A stretch of 20,338 bases of DNA from Puniceicoccales bacterium (GTDB taxonomy: Bacteria; Verrucomicrobiota; Verrucomicrobiia; Opitutales; JAIRLM01). A program made the translations under genes and the position numbers. The stretch spans positions 1-20,338 of the forward strand of contig JAIRTQ010000079.1 of NCBI GenBank assembly GCA_031254835.1, read 5' to 3'. The notes under the pieces are model-generated. The model did no database searches. It saw only the letters and a program-made list of their open reading frames with translations, and was not told the DNA's origin. Positions 13,189 to 20,338 of this stretch are shown here, in pieces. Every line of letters begins with the position of its first letter. Position 1 is the stretch's first letter.

Positions 13189-15898
13189 TCCCGGCCCCAT
13201 GGAGGAGCGCATCTACGGCGAGTGGCTGCGGAGTAACAGCTTCGCGCCAAGAATTACGCCGTGGTGCGGCGGGATCGGCTATGCGGTCATGATGCCTCCC
13301 CCCAATGTGACCGGCGTCCTCCACATGGGCCACCTGCTCAATAACACCCTCCAGGACATCCTTGTACGTTCTGCCCACCGGCGGGGAAAGGTGGTGCTCT
13401 GGCAACCGGGCACGGACCACGCCGGCATCTCTCTCCAGGTGCGGGTTGAGAAAGACCTGCGAGAAAAGGGTATCGACGCAAAGGCACTGTCGCGAGAAGA
13501 ATTTCTAAAACATGCGGAGCGCTGGCGGGACGAACACGGCGATATCATTCTCCACCAGCTGCGTCGCTTGGGCATCTGCTGCGACCTGAACAGAAAAGTG
13601 CACACGCTCGACCAGGACTATTCTCGCACGGTCCTGCACGGCTTCGTTGAGCTCTACCGACGCGGACACGTCTACCGGAGCCGCCGCATGGTGCACTGGT
13701 GCCCCGTCTCCCAAACCGCTCTTAGTGATGAGGAAGTCTTTGTGCGTGAATGCGATGGTTTTCTCTGGCGAATTCGCTACGCCCTTGTGGAGGACCCCTT
13801 CCGCTCCATCGAGATCTGCACCACTCGGCCGGAAACGATCGGCGGCGACGTGGCCATCGCCGTGCACCCGGACGACCCTCGCTACGGCGACCTCATCGGC
13901 AAAAAATGCTGGCGACCCTTCCCCCGAGAGCCGATCCCTATCATCGCCGACGGCGCCGTGGACCGCTCCTTCGGCACTGGCGCCCTAAAAATTCCCCCGG
14001 CCCACGCCGCCGTGGATTTCGAAATTGGCCAGCGGCACGGGCTTCCTTTCCGAGAGATCATGGACCCCTGCGGCACGATGAATGATCTTGCAGGGGAAGA
14101 ACTTGCCGGTCTTGACCGCTCGGTCGCGCGGGAGCGGGCCGTGGCACTGCTACGGGAGCTGGACTGTCTAACTTCCGCCGAGCCGCACCGCAGCGCCGTA
14201 GGCATTTCGGAGCGCTCCGGCCAGCCGGTAGAGCCTCGTCTCTCGGAGCAATGGTTTCTTCGCTACCCTAATGTGGATCTGGCCAAGCGGGCCGTGGAAG
14301 AGGGCCACATCCATTTCTTCCCCGACCGCTGGGAGAAAACTTATTTGTACTGGCTGAACAACATCCACGATTGGTGCATCAGCCGTCAGCTGCGCTGGGG
14401 GCACCGCATTCCCGTCTGGTACCGGCGCGGCGCGGACCGGAACAATCGGGCCAACTGGCACGTTTCGCTGGACGGCCCGTCGGATCTGGAAAACTGGGAG
14501 CAAGACGAGGACGTGCTGGACACCTGGTTCTCCTCCGCCTTTTGGCCGCTCGGCACGCTGGGCTGGCCCGATCCACAGGCCATGGCGGAGAGGAATTTCT
14601 CCGTCTTTTTCCCCACGCATACGCTGGTGACCGGCCCGGACATCATCTTCTTCTGGGTCGCCCGCATGGTATTCATGGCCATCGCTTTTTTGTCACAAGA
14701 GCCCGACGGCGGCGACCTGGAGCGGGCCGTGCCCTTCCGCAACGTCTGTTTCACCGGCATCGTGCGGGACGCCATCGGCCGGAAAATGTCCAAAAGCTTG
14801 GGGAATTCGCCCGATCCGCTGGAACTCATTGACCGCTACGGAGCCGACAGCGTCCGCTTCGGGCTCATCTCTTCCGCATCGCTGGGTCAGGACATTTTCT
14901 TCGAGGAGAAGAACATCGAGCTGGGCCGCAATTTTTGCACGAAACTTTGGAACGCCTGCCGCTTTCGTCTACTGCAGGGCGGAGCGGCGGAGCGGCGGAC
15001 CGTTGGGGAACTGCTCGCCGCCGCAGCCCAAGACGCCGACTTCTTCGACCGGGCCATGGTGCAGGTGCTCTACGGCACATTCGTGACGGTAAATGGGGAA
15101 ATCGAAGGAAGCTGGGAAGTGCAGGACGGCGGTCTGTCGGCGAAATTCCAGTCGGGCTACTCTTTTCAATCTGCGCTACAGAAACTTGAGCACTTTTTTC
15201 GGGATGACTACTGCGACTTCTATGTGGAGCTCTGCAAGTGGCGCCTGCGGGAACGGCCCCAGCGAAAGGCGCAAACTCTCGCGCTGCAGGATTTTATTTT
15301 GCGCACTTTCCTCCAGCTGCTAGCGCCCTTCACCCCCTTCATTTGCCAGGAACTCTGGCAGCAGCTGGGATTTGGCGTTCCTGGAGAAGCATTACAGCTG
15401 ATTCCGCTGCCCGATCTGCAGAGTGAGCTGGAACGCGCGAAGTTGTTCCCTAATGCGCTGGAGTGGAACTGGGTGGTGGAATTTCGCGCCGCCCTCACAA
15501 AAATCCGCGCCCTTCCCGGCGCCGGAAATGGCGCGGTCCTTCGAGGAGAATCCATTCTGCGTGACGGCGTCTGGGAGGAGCTTCGTGGTCCACTGCTGGC
15601 TCTGACGGGGCATAAATCATTGGACGAAAGCGGCTCTTTTGAGTCGTCGCTGGCTGCCGTGCACACGCCCTGGGGCCGCTTTGCCGTCGCCAGGCAGACC
15701 GACGAGTTCGCCGCCCGACTGCGGGAAGAGCTGGCCCGGGTCCGGCAGCATATCGCCGCAAACCGAACCAAACTGGAGGATCAAACTTTTCTTGCCCGTG
15801 CGCCGGAACGAGTTATCGAAGGAGCCAAAGAACTCCTGAAAAAAAATTGTCAACGGGAAAGCCAGCTGCTGGCCCAGCTGGGCGAAGAGCGGATCTAG
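13172..15898 (+). CDS. valS: Valyl-tRNA synthetase
   Basis: Class I synthetase charging tRNA-Val. All 908 residues are present, about the usual length. The HIGH signature is HMGH at 51-54, within MPPPNVTGVLHMGHLLNNT; GTDHAGIS follows. The CP1 editing domain, which removes mischarged threonine, is marked by TTRPETIGGDVAIAVHP. LNNIHDWCISRQLRWGHRIP, LDTWFSS and PTHTLVTGPDIIFFWVARM come next, then KMSKS at 538-542 in GRKMSKSLGNSPDPLELI. The anticodon-binding domain contains APFTPFICQELW, and the last ~70 residues form the charged coiled-coil tRNA arm (LARVRQHIAANRTKLEDQTFLARAP). GGAAAG precedes the ATG. The stop shares the bases CTAG with the stop of the convergent gene. Confidence 0.97.
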   Translation: MEKTFDPGPMEERIYGEWLRSNSFAPRITPWCGGIGYAVMMPPPNVTGVLHMGHLLNNTLQDILVRSAHRRGKVVLWQPGTDHAGISLQVRVEKDLREKGIDAKALSREEFLKHAERWRDEHGDIILHQLRRLGICCDLNRKVHTLDQDYSRTVLHGFVELYRRGHVYRSRRMVHWCPVSQTALSDEEVFVRECDGFLWRIRYALVEDPFRSIEICTTRPETIGGDVAIAVHPDDPRYGDLIGKKCWRPFPREPIPIIADGAVDRSFGTGALKIPPAHAAVDFEIGQRHGLPFREIMDPCGTMNDLAGEELAGLDRSVARERAVALLRELDCLTSAEPHRSAVGISERSGQPVEPRLSEQWFLRYPNVDLAKRAVEEGHIHFFPDRWEKTYLYWLNNIHDWCISRQLRWGHRIPVWYRRGADRNNRANWHVSLDGPSDLENWEQDEDVLDTWFSSAFWPLGTLGWPDPQAMAERNFSVFFPTHTLVTGPDIIFFWVARMVFMAIAFLSQEPDGGDLERAVPFRNVCFTGIVRDAIGRKMSKSLGNSPDPLELIDRYGADSVRFGLISSASLGQDIFFEEKNIELGRNFCTKLWNACRFRLLQGGAAERRTVGELLAAAAQDADFFDRAMVQVLYGTFVTVNGEIEGSWEVQDGGLSAKFQSGYSFQSALQKLEHFFRDDYCDFYVELCKWRLRERPQRKAQTLALQDFILRTFLQLLAPFTPFICQELWQQLGFGVPGEALQLIPLPDLQSELERAKLFPNALEWNWVVEFRAALTKIRALPGAGNGAVLRGESILRDGVWEELRGPLLALTGHKSLDESGSFESSLAAVHTPWGRFAVARQTDEFAARLREELARVRQHIAANRTKLEDQTFLARAPERVIEGAKELLKKNCQRESQLLAQLGEERI

Positions 15899-16617
15899 GG
15901 CTCTTCTTCTTCGTCCTCTTCCGGGTCGTCCCGATAGATGAGGCGGTTGCAAAATTCGCAGCGGCGGAGGTCCAAGTTGTCGCTGTCCATGGCGTTGGCC
16001 GCCATGTGCATGTGGCAGCCGGAGCACTTCAACCCCTCCAGCCGACAGACGTAGGGCGGCGGCAGGGAAGATCGGCGGATGGATTCGTAGGCGGCCAGCC
16101 AATTTTTCCCGACTCCGTCGCGCAAATGATCCAGCATTTCCAGGACCGCCTTCCGGTCCCTTTCCAGCTCAATGCCGTTGGCCCGCAGCTCTTCCCGACG
16201 CTCAAGCATGGACCGCTCTACCGCCTCCTGCTCTGTTTTTTTTCGCTCCAGACCCCGCTCGCCCGCATCGCAGCGCTCCATGGCCGCAAGACACTCCTCT
16301 TCCGCCTTCGCACGCTTCGTTGCCAGCGCCACCCGCTCCGCCTCCAACGCATTTGCCTGGACCGCATTGGTCACCCGTCGTCGATCTAACTCGCGCAGAT
16401 TGAGTTCCACTTCTCGCAGGGCCAACTCGGCCAGTCGTGAACTTTTTTGCGCCTCCAGCAGCTCCGCCCGGCACTTTTCTCTTTCCGTCAGCGCCGCGAC
16501 CAGTCGGCTCCCCAGCTCGGCCTTTTCCCGCTTCAGTCGCTCCGCCCGCTTCTCTATCTCAATTAGCCGCAAGTCGTAGTCCTGGTAGAGGAGCAGCTGG
16601 CGAAATTGAGAATCCAC
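15895..16617 (-). CDS. Coiled-coil C4 zinc-ribbon protein (CdsZ-like)
   Basis: This 240-residue protein has a long, highly charged coiled coil (about residues 12-165) and a C-terminal zinc ribbon with Cys198-x2-Cys201 (CSGCHMHM) and Cys220-x2-Cys223 (CEFCNR). This is the architecture of the zf-RING_7 family and of chlamydial CdsZ (CT398), reported to bind RpoN and type III secretion components. The acidic tail EEDEEEEP is unusual. The start is a GTG at 16617-16615; a nearby ATG is out of frame. A run of eight A in the coding strand (about 16236-16243) is a possible slippage site but is in frame here. Its 5' end abuts that of plsY and its stop overlaps that of valS. No secretion genes are visible nearby, so a CdsZ role is unproven. 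Confidence 0.8.
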   Translation of the reverse strand: MDSQFRQLLLYQDYDLRLIEIEKRAERLKREKAELGSRLVAALTEREKCRAELLEAQKSSRLAELALREVELNLRELDRRRVTNAVQANALEAERVALATKRAKAEEECLAAMERCDAGERGLERKKTEQEAVERSMLERREELRANGIELERDRKAVLEMLDHLRDGVGKNWLAAYESIRRSSLPPPYVCRLEGLKCSGCHMHMAANAMDSDNLDLRRCEFCNRLIYRDDPEEDEEEEP

Positions 16618-16711
16618 GGTGCGTTCCCATGGATGGATTTTCGCCGCAGAGACGTCAACGGCGAAGCGGATAATTGCTTGCCTCGGCGGGAATGGCTACG
16701 ATTCTAGTGCG

Positions 16712-17338
16712 GTGGTTGGCAACGCGTTTTTCTATGTCCTTGCCCCGGCGGTGGGTTACTTACTGGGCGCAATTCCTTTCGGCTACCTCGTGGCGCGGGC
16801 CCGCGGGGTACACATCCTGTCCGTCGGAAGCGGTAACATTGGCGCCACCAACGTAAAACGAACCGTCGGCTCTCTGCCCGGCGCCATCGTGCTGGTCTTG
16901 GACATCTCCAAAGGCTATTTGGCCGCCGGTTGTTGGCCCATTTTCGCGTTGGGAGAGAGCGCATTGGAGCAGCGACTCGGCCTGCTGGGCCTCATTGGCG
17001 CACTCCTCGGCCACATGTTCTCCCCATTTTTGCGCTTCCGCGGCGGGAAGGGCGTGGCGGTGGCCATCGGCGGCTGCGGCGCCGTGATGGCTAACGTGCT
17101 CCCGCTGGCCCTCATCACCTGGGCGGTGGTCTTCTGGGCGGGCCGCTTCGTCTCACTCGCCTCCCTCTCCTTCGCCCTCATGGTGCCCCTCTGCGCCTAC
17201 CTCTTTGGCTATTCTCTTTTCGTCTGCGCGGTTACCGTGGCCATGGCCGCTCTCATTTTTCTGCGGCACCTGCCCAATCTGCGGCGGCTGCTGGCCGGCA
17301 CGGAGCTGCGCTTTGGACGTAGCGGCCAGGGCCGCTAG
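16712..17338 (+). CDS. plsY: Glycerol-3-phosphate acyltransferase PlsY
   Basis: Membrane enzyme that moves the acyl chain from acyl-phosphate to glycerol-3-phosphate, making lysophosphatidic acid. The three PlsY motifs are all seen: VGSGNIGATNVKRTVG, GHMFSPFLRFRGGKGVAVAIG and LRHLPNLRRLLAGTE. Between them are hydrophobic segments fitting five membrane spans (FFYVLAPAVGYLLGAIPFGYL, GAIVLVLDISKGYLAAG, LGLLGLIGALLGHM, VLPLALITWAVVFWAG, FVCAVTVAMAALIFL). The GTG at 16712 gives the usual ~208 residues. The frame is open back to a GTG at 16619, but those extra 31 residues are polar and unlike the family. No clear Shine-Dalgarno sequence supports either start. It is followed after 21 nt by the secretion-type ATPase, probably as one operon. 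Confidence 0.92.
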   Translation: MVGNAFFYVLAPAVGYLLGAIPFGYLVARARGVHILSVGSGNIGATNVKRTVGSLPGAIVLVLDISKGYLAAGCWPIFALGESALEQRLGLLGLIGALLGHMFSPFLRFRGGKGVAVAIGGCGAVMANVLPLALITWAVVFWAGRFVSLASLSFALMVPLCAYLFGYSLFVCAVTVAMAALIFLRHLPNLRRLLAGTELRFGRSGQGR

Positions 17339-17359
17339 GGACTAGAAGGGGCGATTTTC

Positions 17360-18484
17360 ATGGAAGATGTCGGCGGCGGACAGATGGACCGGCTGCTCCG
17401 GGAAACGGTAGCCGCTGCCATCGGCGCCGGCGCCTCGGATGTGCACATCGAACCGCAAGAGGGAGGTAGCCTGGTCCGCTTCCGCCTGGACGGTCGGCTG
17501 CGGCAGGTCCGGGAGCTGGAAAAGGGACTCCACGATGCCCTGCTTTTGCGCCTAAAAATCTTGTCCAATATTCCGGTAGATTGCGGCCAGCTACCCCAGG
17601 ACGGCAAGTGGACCTTCGACGAAAACGGAAAGCGACGGGACATCCGGGTCTCACTCGTGCCCTTCTCCCACGGCGAAGGGGCCGTTCTGCGCATTTTGAT
17701 GGGCTTCGCCGTGCCGCCTTCCCTCGAGGAGTTGGGCTTCGACGAAAAAACGGCGGCTGAGCTGACTGCGGCGGTGCGTGGTCCCGACGGGCTCCTCCTA
17801 CTAACCGGGCCCACTGGCTGCGGCAAGTCCACCACAATCCATGCTCTCCTGACCGGACTCAATGACGGCAGCCGAAAAATTATCACCGTCGAAGACCCGG
17901 TGGAATATGCAGTCGACGGGATCAGCTCAGTGCAGGTAAATGGTGCCCATGGGCTTTCCTTCGCCGATGCGCTTCGCTCCATTCTGCGACAGTCGCCCAA
18001 CGTGCTCTTTGTGGGAGAAATTCGCGACGAGGCCACGGCCGCCATGGCCATCCAGGCGGCCCTAACGGGCCATTTCGTATGCAGCACGCTCCACTGCAAG
18101 GACGCGGCCGGAGCCATCCCCCGTCTTTTGGAATTGGCCGTGCCACTCTATCTTATTCGGGCCGTGCTGCGGGGCGTATTGGCCCAGCGGCTCGTCCGCC
18201 GCCTCTGCGAGCACTGTCGGCAGCCGCACGGCGGAAAGCTGAAAAATCTTTTTGGCAAAGAAGGTAAGCCATTCCGGCCGGTCGGCTGCAAACGCTGCGG
18301 CCAAAGCGGCTATCGGGGCCAAACGGCCATCTACGAATGGCTGCCCCTGGACTCTTCCGGATCGGACGAGGATTTTATAGGAAACCTTCCCGGCCGTGCG
18401 GCCATCTCTCTGCGTCAATGCGCAGAGGAAAAGGTGGCCTCCGCAATCACTTCTCCCGAAGAGGCCTATGCCGCTATCGGCTAG
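17360..18484 (+). CDS. Short GspE/PilB-type secretion ATPase
   Basis: AAA-like ATPase of the type II secretion / type IV pilus family; such hexamers drive pilus or pseudopilus assembly at the inner membrane. Visible parts: SDVHIEPQEGGSLVRFRLDG at the start of the N2-type domain, Walker A GPTGCGKS at 150-157, the Asp box ITVEDPVEY, Walker B VLFVGEIRDEA at 215-225, the His box STLHCKDA with His245, and a zinc-binding tetra-cysteine set Cys283-x2-Cys286 and Cys310-x2-Cys313, then GYRGQTAIYEWL. The four cysteines point to GspE/PilB rather than PilT. The protein is only 374 residues: the usual ~150-200-residue N1 domain, which binds the platform partner, is absent. AGAAGGGG lies upstream of the ATG. 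No other pilus or secretion gene follows. Confidence 0.9.
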   Translation: MEDVGGGQMDRLLRETVAAAIGAGASDVHIEPQEGGSLVRFRLDGRLRQVRELEKGLHDALLLRLKILSNIPVDCGQLPQDGKWTFDENGKRRDIRVSLVPFSHGEGAVLRILMGFAVPPSLEELGFDEKTAAELTAAVRGPDGLLLLTGPTGCGKSTTIHALLTGLNDGSRKIITVEDPVEYAVDGISSVQVNGAHGLSFADALRSILRQSPNVLFVGEIRDEATAAMAIQAALTGHFVCSTLHCKDAAGAIPRLLELAVPLYLIRAVLRGVLAQRLVRRLCEHCRQPHGGKLKNLFGKEGKPFRPVGCKRCGQSGYRGQTAIYEWLPLDSSGSDEDFIGNLPGRAAISLRQCAEEKVASAITSPEEAYAAIG

Positions 18485-18541
18485 GCAACCCCACTTCCAC
18501 TGCGCTTTCTGGTCTTACCCGAAATTTTACTGCGCGACAGC

Positions 18542-19426
18542 CTATGCGTCCTGAATGCTACTATTTTTGTAGAGCTCGCCTCTGCCGCTAAAATCCACAC
18601 GAGTAAAGCCGTATTCTTTCATTTTCGTGGCCAAGCCAGTCCTCTCGAGACCCTCATTGTCCACGAGTACGAATTTGCACTTAGCTAGAGTGTTCTTTGC
18701 GCCATCTATCGTGCCTTCACTGACATCCCACCCTCCAATGCGAAGGAGATCGATCGTGTCGTCCGTAAAGAAAACTCCAAAATCGTCCAGCGGTTTCGCC
18801 GGTACGTCCCTATTCTCGCCTTTTCGGCGATGGAAGAATGAATGCAGCCTTCTCTCCCTAATGTCTAGAATTTTCTCACCATCGCTAATGGCACAGGGCT
18901 GCCAAACCACTTTCTCGCCTAAGCTGTTCAGTTTAATATTTTTCTCTAACAACTCCCCTTCCTGCGCGTCCCCTTCAAAGGCGTAGATTTTCTTGGCGCC
19001 CGCCTCGACAGCCCAGAAAATGATATCGTTGCCAAATCCTGCATTTGCGTCCACCATAACGGTATCCCGCCCGACACTTCTAGCCAACTCCTCGAGCCCC
19101 ACTTGGTTGTAGTACTTTCTCATCCGCCGGACTCTCCCAAGTCTAGGATCGGCGACACCTCTTGGGATGAAAAATTTTCCATTACCCACTTCAACTATTT
19201 CCCCCTCCGATGACCGACCATCCATGAAAGGGACCCCATCAAGTCTTCGCGCCTCGGCAATCAGGTCTCGGGGCGGACCCATGCGGCGTCTTTTTGCCTC
19301 CTCCGTGGGCTCCTGCGGCAGTAAGGCCGGCGTCATCGCTACGCTTTGCTCCATTTCTGCTGGCAGTGAGTACGCGGGTGCCACGGCCCCCTTGGCCGTA
19401 GCCGAATCAACTGATGTTGCGACCAT
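18542..19426 (-). CDS. FkbM-like SAM-dependent methyltransferase
   Basis: The 294-residue protein has a Rossmann methyltransferase core of FkbM type, a family that often O-methylates sugars of surface glycans. The SAM-binding motif I is VMVDANAGFGNDIIFWA, a variant of the usual VDxGAxxGxxxl, followed by AKKIYAFEGD, the acidic strand 2 end that holds the SAM ribose. Then KNIKLNSLGEKVVWQPCAISDG and IDLLRIGGWDVSEGTIDGAK, where the family usually reads DLLKIDVEGxE: the Asp is replaced by Gly. The first ~90 residues are an extra, Ala/Pro-rich and basic extension. The ATG at 19426-19424 is the first in frame. With altered motifs it may be inactive or act on an unusual substrate. It is convergent with the GspE-type gene. 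Confidence 0.65.
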   Translation of the reverse strand: MVATSVDSATAKGAVAPAYSLPAEMEQSVAMTPALLPQEPTEEAKRRRMGPPRDLIAEARRLDGVPFMDGRSSEGEIVEVGNGKFFIPRGVADPRLGRVRRMRKYYNQVGLEELARSVGRDTVMVDANAGFGNDIIFWAVEAGAKKIYAFEGDAQEGELLEKNIKLNSLGEKVVWQPCAISDGEKILDIRERRLHSFFHRRKGENRDVPAKPLDDFGVFFTDDTIDLLRIGGWDVSEGTIDGAKNTLAKCKFVLVDNEGLERTGLATKMKEYGFTRVDFSGRGELYKNSSIQDA

Positions 19427-19513
19427 AGGGTCGATTTATTTGGCGGGAAATGCTTTTGCGAGAAAAATTTACTAAAGTTTCACAAAAAAAATATCAGCCA
19501 CTGCCTGGGACCG

Positions 19514-20338
19514 CTACTTTTCTTGCGACGGCCCATGGCCGTGCTGGCCGCTGGAAACATCCGTGGTGCGCTTTTTCAATAAAAGACGCATTTTTCGGGC
19601 ATCATCCCGGGAGCCGCTGGATAGGTCGTCGTAGTCGATTATGTCCCGCCCGATGATGTATTCAAAAATGTCTTCGAGGGTGAGAACTCCGACGGGCGCA
19701 CCATCTTCCCCCTCAATGAGAGCGATTTGCTGAAAATGCTGAAGGAGCAGCTCCAGCGCATGGGAAATTTTTGCATCCCGGGGAATACGGACCACATTGC
19801 GGACCAACTTTTTGACCAATTTGTCGTGCTCATCGGCGGCCAGCGACCGAAGCAGCTCCCGCCGGGACACGATGCCAACGAAGCTATTTCGTTCGCCGTC
19901 ATGGACCAGGATGCGGCCGTAGGGGATTTCTGGATATTTGCGAAAAACCTCCGCGACGGTTTGCCGTGCGCCAATGGAAAAAATCTTTTTTTGCGTAATC
20001 GCCTCCACTGGAACGTCGTCTAGGGTGAGCGTGTGCTCCACCATTTCTCCCTCTATGGAACTAAACACCCCTTCCTGCACGCCCTTTTGGGCGGTCAAAA
20101 TGAGGGTCTCGTCGCTGAGCGAGGAACTGAACTTTTTCTTGGGGAGAAAGATGCCCATGACTAACGAGCAAAGGTATGCGACGGGAGCCATCACCAAATA
20201 GGTGATGCGAATGGGATAGACGGCCCAGTAGAGAATGTGACGGCGATAACAGATTCCAATCACTTTGGGAAGGATATCGGAGAGCACGAAGCCGAAAATG
20301 GAGGCGACGATGGAAATGGGCAAAACCCACTTCGTGCC
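19514..20338 (-). CDS. DUF21/CBS-pair membrane protein (HlyC/CorC-like), N-terminus cut
   Basis: The frame runs off the right edge, so the N-terminus is missing; 274 residues are seen. The first ~65 are the C-terminal half of a DUF21 (CNNM-type) membrane domain, with ISIVASIFGFVLSDILPKVIG, where the family has the GExxPK motif, and a hydrophobic stretch ITYLVMAPVAYLCSLVMGIFL. The linker GVFSSIEGEMVEHTLTLDDVPVEAI is typical. A CBS pair follows: SIGARQTVAEVFRKYPEIPYGRILVHDGE...FVGIVSRRELL and ISHALELLLQHFQQIALIEGEDGAPVGVLTLEDIFEYIIG. Relatives are linked to magnesium or cobalt transport. The extra C-terminal CorC_HlyC domain is missing: the protein ends soon after the CBS pair in a polar tail. 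The residues SDILPK differ from the usual GEIIPK. Confidence 0.85.
   Translation of the reverse strand, partial: GTKWVLPISIVASIFGFVLSDILPKVIGICYRRHILYWAVYPIRITYLVMAPVAYLCSLVMGIFLPKKKFSSSLSDETLILTAQKGVQEGVFSSIEGEMVEHTLTLDDVPVEAITQKKIFSIGARQTVAEVFRKYPEIPYGRILVHDGERNSFVGIVSRRELLRSLAADEHDKLVKKLVRNVVRIPRDAKISHALELLLQHFQQIALIEGEDGAPVGVLTLEDIFEYIIGRDIIDYDDLSSGSRDDARKMRLLLKKRTTDVSSGQHGHGPSQEK

Noticed and set aside
14980..15000. GGAGCGGC-type short repeat in valS as a slippage site
   Set aside because: Only about two imperfect units, in frame and in the middle of a conserved essential gene.
19470..19513. Terminator after the CBS gene (A8 run on the plus strand)
   Set aside because: A T8 tract exists on the minus strand, but no stable stem of more than three or four pairs precedes it.

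Overview
The window is bacterial chromosome in which conserved housekeeping genes are interleaved with accessory genes that look surface- or host-related. A member of the PVC superphylum (Chlamydiae/Verrucomicrobia-like, possibly host-associated) is a reasonable but unproven guess. It rests on an outer-membrane protein with GGAI/FxxN repeats of the chlamydial polymorphic membrane protein (Pmp) type, a coiled-coil plus C4 zinc-ribbon protein like chlamydial CdsZ, and several large proteins with no recognisable family. Most housekeeping genes are GC-rich. The unrecognised genes, especially 3117-5398, 5558-5884, 6515-6895 and 10009-11109, are visibly more AT-rich.

Layout. 1-642 (minus): 5' part of a Pmp-like gene with a signal peptide and a tandem octamer at its start. 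775-2058: serS. 2111-3097: family 2 glycosyltransferase. 3117-5398 (minus): two overlapping reading frames that look like one large helical protein broken by a frameshift. 5399-5557: divergent regulatory region with two inverted repeats. 5558-5884: small unknown gene, probably leaderless. 5916-6413 (minus): YacP-like NYN protein. 6515-6895 (minus): small unknown gene with a good promoter. 7167-7975 (minus): decayed glycosyltransferase. 8236-9804 (minus): gpmI. 10009-11109: unknown gene, probably leaderless. 11173-11247 (minus): tRNA-Cys. 11364-12461: LicD-family transferase carrying a tandem pentamer. 12409-12867 (minus): putative helix-turn-helix protein. 12892-15898: DUF167 gene and valS, overlapping. 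15895-16617 (minus): CdsZ-like protein. 16712-18484: plsY and a short GspE/PilB-type ATPase. 18542-19426 (minus): FkbM-like methyltransferase. 19514-20338 (minus): DUF21/CBS membrane protein, cut by the window edge.

How it fits together. The housekeeping genes cover aminoacylation (serS, valS, tRNA-Cys), glycolysis (gpmI) and phospholipid synthesis (plsY). The accessory genes point to a variable cell surface: a Pmp-like protein, a LicD transferase, one intact and one broken glycosyltransferase, and an FkbM methyltransferase. The most interesting observation is that the Pmp-like gene and the licD-like gene each have a short tandem repeat whose unit is not a multiple of three (8 bp x 4 and 5 bp x 8) near the 5' end. 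In both, a GTG is in frame at the present copy number, while a nearby ATG would come into frame on loss of exactly one unit. This is the expected design of slipped-strand phase variation acting on a surface protein and a surface-decorating enzyme in the same neighbourhood.
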